Source: Rhodocyclaceae bacterium (GTDB lineage: Bacteria; Pseudomonadota; Gammaproteobacteria; Burkholderiales; Rhodocyclaceae). Taken from it: a stretch of DNA of 10,814 bases. This document shows, one piece after another, positions 7,386-10,814 of the stretch. Both the position numbers and the translations under genes were made by a program. Positions within the stretch are counted from its first letter, which is position 1. Every line of letters starts with the position of its first letter. Under the pieces are notes generated by a model. The model did no database searches, was not told the origin of the DNA, and was given only the letters and a program-made list of their open reading frames with translations. The DNA is taken from NCBI GenBank assembly GCA_025361105.1, contig JANYAW010000089.1:1-10814 (forward strand), written 5' to 3'.

Positions 7386-8507
7386 TCACTTTGATTGGAG
7401 AGAATTCTGTGCGGGTGCCACACGCATGCCGCGCAATGTGAGGCGCGGAATGTCCAGTGCCAGGAAGGACTCTCCACCGAGTTGCGTCAACCAGTCGCGC
7501 ACACTTTGTTGTTCGCCCGGAGCCATTTCGCGAAATACATCCAAGACTCGCTGTGCCATCCACAAGCTATACGGCAAAGCTTTGCGACGGAATTTTCCAG
7601 TCCCCATTGGCACGTCGACATCCATCAGCACTCGTGGTAACGATAGCCCCGGCTCCAGATTCGGCAGCGCCGCCTTGACCTGCTGATTGATGCCTTCGAG
7701 CAAAGGGGTGAATTCGGCGAAGATGACACGAAATACCGGAGCCAGGGTGTCGGCAATGGCATCTTCAGCAAGTAAATCAGTCTCAGTTGCGACCGGTGCC
7801 TTCGCCATACGATCTATCCACGCCCGCAAATGAGGTCGCGGCGCAATCAGCTCCCGTGCCGGCCACGGGTCGCGGCCGAGATGCCCGTACATGGTTCCAA
7901 CCAAACCGAAGTCGCCAATGCTTGGCCGATCACCGAAGAGAAAAGCATGCTCGGAAAAATGTCGCTCAAGCGAATCGAGCATGTCGATTGTCCACCGATC
8001 CATCACCAAAAATTGCTCTGGCCGCACACCGACCGTATGCAGCATGCCTCGCAGTGTGCCTGCAACTTTGGCCACCGCGCGCCGTTGCACAAATACCGGA
8101 AACTTCGGCAACAAATGGCTACCGGCCTCACGTTCAAACAAGGCATAGTTCTCAGGATAGCTCCACCGCGTATGCATGGCAATCGGCACCCACCACTCAT
8201 CGCCCCAGGCTTCCATCAAATAGGAGGCGAAGCGCTGCACCGGCGTCGACGGCACGACGGATGCACTAGGAAACCGCTGCTCCAGATGATCAATAATCAG
8301 ACTGGAGTCATCAATCCATTGTTGTTCCGGCGTCACCAGCACCGGCATGACCACAGCACCGACCTTGCGTTTGATTCGCCACATCAGTGTGGTCATATCA
8401 ACTTCGTTGTGCACGAATAGAATTTTCTTGTAGTTCAAATAGCAAAGCACCTTACCGGTGAAGTAGGAAAGGTGCCAGCCGTAGAGGGTGTACTTCGGAT
8501 TCGTCAT
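7386..8507 (-). CDS. Glutathione S-transferase family protein with long C-terminal extension, 373 aa
   Basis: The N-terminal thioredoxin-like domain (about 6-80) starts YTLYGWHLSYFTGKVLCYL. It contains the cis-proline region VVMPVLV (P55) and the glutathione-binding-type turn DDSSLIIDHLE (67-76). A helical GST C-domain follows (about 90-235), with FGDRPSIGDFGLVG (191-204) carrying the N-capping motif with D199. Around 135 further residues (239-373) extend beyond a normal bacterial GST of about 200-230 residues. They look helical and include YSLWMAQRVLDVF (313-325). Glutathione binding is likely by family; the substrate is unknown. I chose ATG 8505-8507, 7 bases after the upstream stop. A GTG at 8525 would add six residues and overlap that gene. 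No clear Shine-Dalgarno sequence is visible, so translation is probably coupled. No signal peptide, so cytoplasmic. Confidence 0.85.
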   Translation of the reverse strand: MTNPKYTLYGWHLSYFTGKVLCYLNYKKILFVHNEVDMTTLMWRIKRKVGAVVMPVLVTPEQQWIDDSSLIIDHLEQRFPSASVVPSTPVQRFASYLMEAWGDEWWVPIAMHTRWSYPENYALFEREAGSHLLPKFPVFVQRRAVAKVAGTLRGMLHTVGVRPEQFLVMDRWTIDMLDSLERHFSEHAFLFGDRPSIGDFGLVGTMYGHLGRDPWPARELIAPRPHLRAWIDRMAKAPVATETDLLAEDAIADTLAPVFRVIFAEFTPLLEGINQQVKAALPNLEPGLSLPRVLMDVDVPMGTGKFRRKALPYSLWMAQRVLDVFREMAPGEQQSVRDWLTQLGGESFLALDIPRLTLRGMRVAPAQNSLQSK

Positions 8508-8514
8508 GTGCGCA

Positions 8515-9849
8515 CTATGTATCACTAACAGCCGCTGTCGCCGAAATCAAATCCTGCTCTATCAACCACAAGCGATCTTGGCCCCAATAGGCAGTTCGGC
8601 GATCAACGCGAAAAGACGGAACGCCCCATAGTCCTTCTGTGAACATCTCGGCGCGATTAGCTTCGGCAACCTCGCGCCATGACGAATCAGCCAACGCAGC
8701 CTTCACCATGCTTGCATCAATGTCGGCACGACCGGCAATCTTGAACAAGCCTTTGTCGCCGCCCGCATCGATGCCATCGGCAAATACCCCTTGCAAAAAA
8801 GACAGTGCAAATGCTGGCCCTTTGCCCGCAGCGATTGCGTGATGCAGCACGGCGAGGCCGCGTTCAGTCGGCGCACCCAATGGGTCGGCAATGCGGCCAA
8901 AATGTAGCCCCAGCGATTCCGCCTCGCGCTTGGTGTCGCGAGTGATGTAGAGCCGCTTTTCCATCGGCACAGCAAGCCCGCGCATGGCCATTGGCAGAAT
9001 AAAACGCAAATGCAAATTGGCACTGTAATGCTTTGCCAGCTGAATTACGCGCGGCACAGCGATGTAGGTATAAGGGCTGCGAAATGAAAGGAAGAAATGT
9101 AAATCTGGTTTTGCGTTATTGCTTGGTCGGTGCATACAGCTGATGCCTGGCACTTGCGCGATAAGCCGCAGTCTCGTGTCCCGTGTTGCGTCGTTGGCCA
9201 AGCCAGCGGCACGCAAGCGCTGCTCAAGATAATGCAGCCTATCAATACCCCAATACCACTCGCCTTCAAAGCACAGCGTGCCACCAAGGTAATGGCCCAG
9301 CGCTTGCCGTAACAAAGCGGCGGCAGCCAATGAAGCCGAGGTTTCTTCCGCAGATGCAGTAGCAAACTTTTCCAACGCGGCAGAGTCCGCGCGCCACAGT
9401 GCAGTACTAATCGCTAGCGCTTTACTTAGGTTTTCTTGGCTCGCAATTTTTGATGCAAAAGCAGCGACCAAAGCTTGATCAGCCAATGCGTTTATGGTCG
9501 CCTCGGGTTGCTGCAAGGGATCGGCATATTTCAAACCAACCGCATTCGCCAGCACCACCGCATCGCGGCGCGACCACGTTTCCAAGCGCTGCCGGTCCGG
9601 CGCAGCAGCAGCCGTCGGTACCGGCACCACATGCAACAGCAATTCAATTCGATAGCGTGCTAGCAAGGCGGGCAGCGCTTGCAACATCAAGTGCGAATAA
9701 GGATCGTCGGTCTGATGAAAATAATGCACTCGCGCTGGTGCGCCACTCATCCGTCGTTTCAATCCGGCGATAGAACGACGTCCATCACGCAACATGGGAC
9801 TGGTGATCAGCGTGGTAACGACGCTACCGATTAGGGCTTTGGCGCTCAT
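8515..9849 (-). CDS. Tandem DsbA-fold / 2-hydroxychromene-2-carboxylate isomerase-like (kappa GST-like) protein, 444 aa
   Basis: Two thioredoxin-superfamily DsbA-type domains lie in one chain. Domain 2 (about 249-435) is the better preserved: HFFLSFRSPYTYIAVPRV (251-268), the cis-proline segment WGVPSFRV (408-415, P411), and YWGQDRLWLIEQDL near the end, the usual close of HCCA isomerases and kappa-class GSTs. Domain 1 (about 41-212) starts VHYFHQTDDPYSHLMLQAL and ends FEGEWYWGIDRLHYLEQRL, the same plan but without a clear cis-proline motif, so it may be structural. Neither domain has a CxxC pair, so disulfide-exchange activity is unlikely; glutathione-dependent isomerase or transferase activity fits better. 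No clear signal peptide is seen. Its ATG overlaps the stop of a 19-residue leader ORF as ATGA, and it has no Shine-Dalgarno sequence of its own. The GST gene follows after 7 bases. Two adjacent GST-superfamily enzymes suggest successive glutathione-linked steps (inference). Confidence 0.82.
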   Translation of the reverse strand: MSAKALIGSVVTTLITSPMLRDGRRSIAGLKRRMSGAPARVHYFHQTDDPYSHLMLQALPALLARYRIELLLHVVPVPTAAAAPDRQRLETWSRRDAVVLANAVGLKYADPLQQPEATINALADQALVAAFASKIASQENLSKALAISTALWRADSAALEKFATASAEETSASLAAAALLRQALGHYLGGTLCFEGEWYWGIDRLHYLEQRLRAAGLANDATRDTRLRLIAQVPGISCMHRPSNNAKPDLHFFLSFRSPYTYIAVPRVIQLAKHYSANLHLRFILPMAMRGLAVPMEKRLYITRDTKREAESLGLHFGRIADPLGAPTERGLAVLHHAIAAGKGPAFALSFLQGVFADGIDAGGDKGLFKIAGRADIDASMVKAALADSSWREVAEANRAEMFTEGLWGVPSFRVDRRTAYWGQDRLWLIEQDLISATAAVSDT

Positions 9850-9905
9850 TGCGGGAAGTGACCCAATTTTGCGATTTTGCGTAATCTGCGCGCTATTTTT
9901 TTCAT
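9846..9905 (-). CDS. Putative cationic leader peptide, 19 aa, coupled to the tandem DsbA-like gene
   Basis: A short ORF starts at ATG 9903-9905 and reads MKKIARRLRKIAKLGHFPQ. It has the strongest ribosome site in the window (GGAGGG at 9911-9916, 5 bases before the ATG). Its TGA (9846-9848) overlaps the ATG of the 444-residue gene as ATGA. The downstream gene lacks a Shine-Dalgarno sequence, so ribosomes finishing this ORF are the obvious source of its translation. The peptide is strongly basic and could form an amphipathic helix (R/K at 2, 3, 6, 7, 9, 10, 13). No known leader family is recognised. It could be a simple translational-coupling ORF, a small functional peptide, or a displaced original N-terminus of the downstream gene lost by frameshift. 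Confidence 0.5.
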   Translation of the reverse strand: MKKIARRLRKIAKLGHFPQ

Positions 9906-9910
9906 TGATG

Positions 9911-9916
9911 CCCTCC
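9911..9916 (-). promoter_or_regulatory. Strong ribosome binding site before the 19-residue leader ORF
   Basis: GGAGGG on the - strand lies 5 bases upstream of ATG 9905-9903. It is about 60 bases upstream of the next ATG (9849), too far to serve that gene directly, which is the main reason to take the small ORF seriously. Confidence 0.6.
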
Positions 9917-9929
9917 GTTCAATACTCGT

Positions 9930-9959
9930 CAGTTGGTGCTGGCAGCACGCCGTTATAAC
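9930..9959 (-). repeat. Unit-end repeat, copy C
   Basis: The core is 9930-9953. It matches copies A and B at all but the central triplet (CAG here, read on +; TGA in A and TAA in B). It ends six bases before the stop codon of the metallo-beta-lactamase-fold gene (9960-9962), with less similarity in that short stretch than A and B share. It occupies the gap between unit 3 and unit 2, so a promoter for unit 2, if separate, must lie in or beside it. None is convincing. Confidence 0.85.
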
Positions 9960-10712
9960 TCACCGTCGTTTCGACAACACTATCGCCTTGCTCCCCACCG
10001 GCATACTGACAAAATCGCCATCTATGCCGACCTTCATACGGCCTTTGAATATCTCCGGTGCATCACCCAAAAATATTCCCTCCATGCCCGGCATAGGCAT
10101 CGCCGGAACGATGTGGCTGTACAACAGGAATCCTACATTCGCGTCGCGTGCGATTTCGGCAGCTTGTTCCGGCGTGGTGTGATAGTTCACAATGTCGCGA
10201 AAAACTTTGGCCAGATTTTTGCGTCCGGTTTGCTCGGCAGCTTCATGCAATATCTCGGTCAAGCGCGGCTGCAAGGCCTCATGTACCAGCAGATCCACGC
10301 CCTGTGCTTCCTTTTGCAGATTGGCATTTTTGCTGGTATCACCGCTCAAAACTACCGTGCGATCCTTGTAGCGGATGCGATAACCGACGGCTGGATGTAT
10401 CGGCGCGTGATCGACACTGAATGCGACGATTTGCAAATCCGGTTCATCAATCAATACCACGCGACCATTCGCCGGTGGTTGCTCGAAGCTCTTTGCAATC
10501 GCACCCGCGCCCGAAGGCGGCATGGTCGCCTCGCCATGATGGGCGACGCGATAAATGGTGTCCTGGGCATACACTTGCATCAATCCGCCGACGATCATGC
10601 TGACCCCCGTCGCCCCATACACCGGCAGCGGTTCCTTGCGCGCGCCACCGCCCCAGCGTTGCAACAAAAGCTCACCCATGCCATCGATATGATCGGAATG
10701 GAAATGGGTGAG
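9960..10712 (-). CDS. Metallo-beta-lactamase-fold hydrolase (RNase Z / AtsA-like group), 5' end lost at fold-back
   Basis: 250 supported residues, numbered from L1 at codon 10710-10712. The metal ligands of the fold are present: THFHSDHIDG (H3, H5, D7, H8), VDHAPIHPAVGYRI (H102), LSGDT (D125) and LLYSHI (H200). YHTTPEQAAEIA (177-188) also resembles the RNase Z-like group. A dinuclear zinc hydrolase is well supported. An alkyl/aryl ester, sulfate ester or phosphodiester substrate is possible, and the DHxP...GYRI element resembles type III arylsulfatases, but this is not decisive. The frame stays open to 10808. Beyond 10712, however, it only translates the mirror copy of the gene itself, so that N-terminal extension is spurious and normally about 50-100 further residues would precede H3. 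The last residues (VGSKAIVLSKRR) look like a normal end for this group. Repeat copy C follows the stop. Confidence 0.85.
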   Translation of the reverse strand, partial: LTHFHSDHIDGMGELLLQRWGGGARKEPLPVYGATGVSMIVGGLMQVYAQDTIYRVAHHGEATMPPSGAGAIAKSFEQPPANGRVVLIDEPDLQIVAFSVDHAPIHPAVGYRIRYKDRTVVLSGDTSKNANLQKEAQGVDLLVHEALQPRLTEILHEAAEQTGRKNLAKVFRDIVNYHTTPEQAAEIARDANVGFLLYSHIVPAMPMPGMEGIFLGDAPEIFKGRMKVGIDGDFVSMPVGSKAIVLSKRR

Positions 10713-10814
10713 CTTTTGTTGCAACGCTGGGGCGGTGGCGCGCGCAAGGAGCCGCTGCCGGTGTATGGGGCGACGGGGGTCAGCATGATCGTCGGCGGAT
10801 TGATGCAAGTGTAT
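10569..10814. repeat. Large near-perfect inverted repeat (fold-back) at the window end
   Basis: The left arm 10569-10679 and right arm 10704-10814 are reverse complements over 111 bases with one mismatch (10632 T opposite 10751 G). The loop 10680-10703 is 24 bases. The left arm codes on - for MBL residues starting MGELLLQRWGGGARKE; the right arm codes the same residues on + from ATG 10704 to the window end. The mismatch is synonymous (GAA versus GAG, Glu). The right arm reaches the last base, so its true length is unknown. Explanations are a self-primed chimera or assembly fold-back at a contig edge, or a genuine inverted duplication. The first is more likely because the mirror runs exactly into the end and cuts the gene inside its catalytic motif. 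Confidence 0.95.

Noticed and set aside
7379..7477. Longer DUF3604 start at 7477
   Set aside because: It would overlap the GST gene by about 90 bases, and the extra residues precede a textbook membrane segment that starts at ATG 7378.
7830..8420. Long + strand open frame opposite the GST gene, and similar ones at 5386-5922 and 9450-9773
   Set aside because: These are antisense shadows of well-supported - strand genes. The translations are rich in R, H, P and S with no recognisable domain.
713..9959. Integron attC sites as an explanation of the three repeats
   Set aside because: The cores lack the paired RYYYAAC and GTTRRRY boxes and the long imperfect palindrome of attC. Genes between copies are multi-gene operons rather than single cassettes, and no integrase is seen.
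10713..10808. N-terminal extension of the metallo-beta-lactamase reading frame (begins MHQSADDHADP)
   Set aside because: It lies wholly in the right arm of the inverted repeat and is the antisense translation of the gene's own codons, with no family character.
10569..10814. Hairpin telomere or replication-origin palindrome
   Set aside because: Both arms are ordinary protein-coding sequence for the same residues, and the join falls on a 9-base match inside a gene. No telomere resolvase or plasmid gene is present.

Overview
The window reads as chromosomal DNA of a Gram-negative proteobacterium, most likely an environmental gammaproteobacterium. Base composition is moderate (judged by eye, a little over 50% GC). 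Gene density is very high and several proteins have an N-terminal signal or anchor segment. The families present (DUF3604, DUF1330, split DUF1254/DUF1214, HAES-type cupin, lipocalin-like) are ones I associate with such genomes. The taxonomic call is an inference from style and family content. No rRNA, tRNA, CRISPR array, phage or transposase gene is visible.

Layout. Positions 1-700 lie on the + strand: the 3' end of a lipocalin-like gene (1-165), then a cupin gene (191-700). Everything else is on the - strand in three compact units. Unit 1 (4914 down to 751) is sulfatase, DUF1214 protein, DUF1254 protein and beta-propeller protein. Unit 2 (9905 down to 5001) is a 19-residue leader ORF, a tandem DsbA/HCCA-isomerase-like protein, a GST-like protein, a membrane-anchored DUF3604 (PHP-like) protein and a DUF1330 protein. 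Unit 3 (9960 upward) is a metallo-beta-lactamase-fold hydrolase that runs into a fold-back at the window end. Within units 1 and 2 every junction is a 4-base ATGA overlap or a gap under 10 bases.

Each of the three - strand units ends with a copy of the same short repeat directly after the last stop codon (713-750, 4962-5000, 9930-9959). The 24-base core differs only at three central bases. This shared unit-end element is the most unexplained signal in the window.

The last 246 bases (10569-10814) form an inverted repeat: two 111-base arms, 110/111 matching, around a 24-base loop. The metallo-beta-lactamase gene is mirrored onto itself inside its metal-binding motif. The true N-terminus of that gene is therefore not here, and the join may be a chimera or assembly artefact.

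Functional reading (inference). Unit 1 looks like an envelope-attached sulfate-ester hydrolase with three accessory proteins. Unit 2 looks like a two-enzyme glutathione-transferase-superfamily module coupled to a predicted periplasmic metal-dependent hydrolase and a small ABM-fold protein. Both would fit catabolism or detoxification of an organic substrate, which the sequence does not identify.
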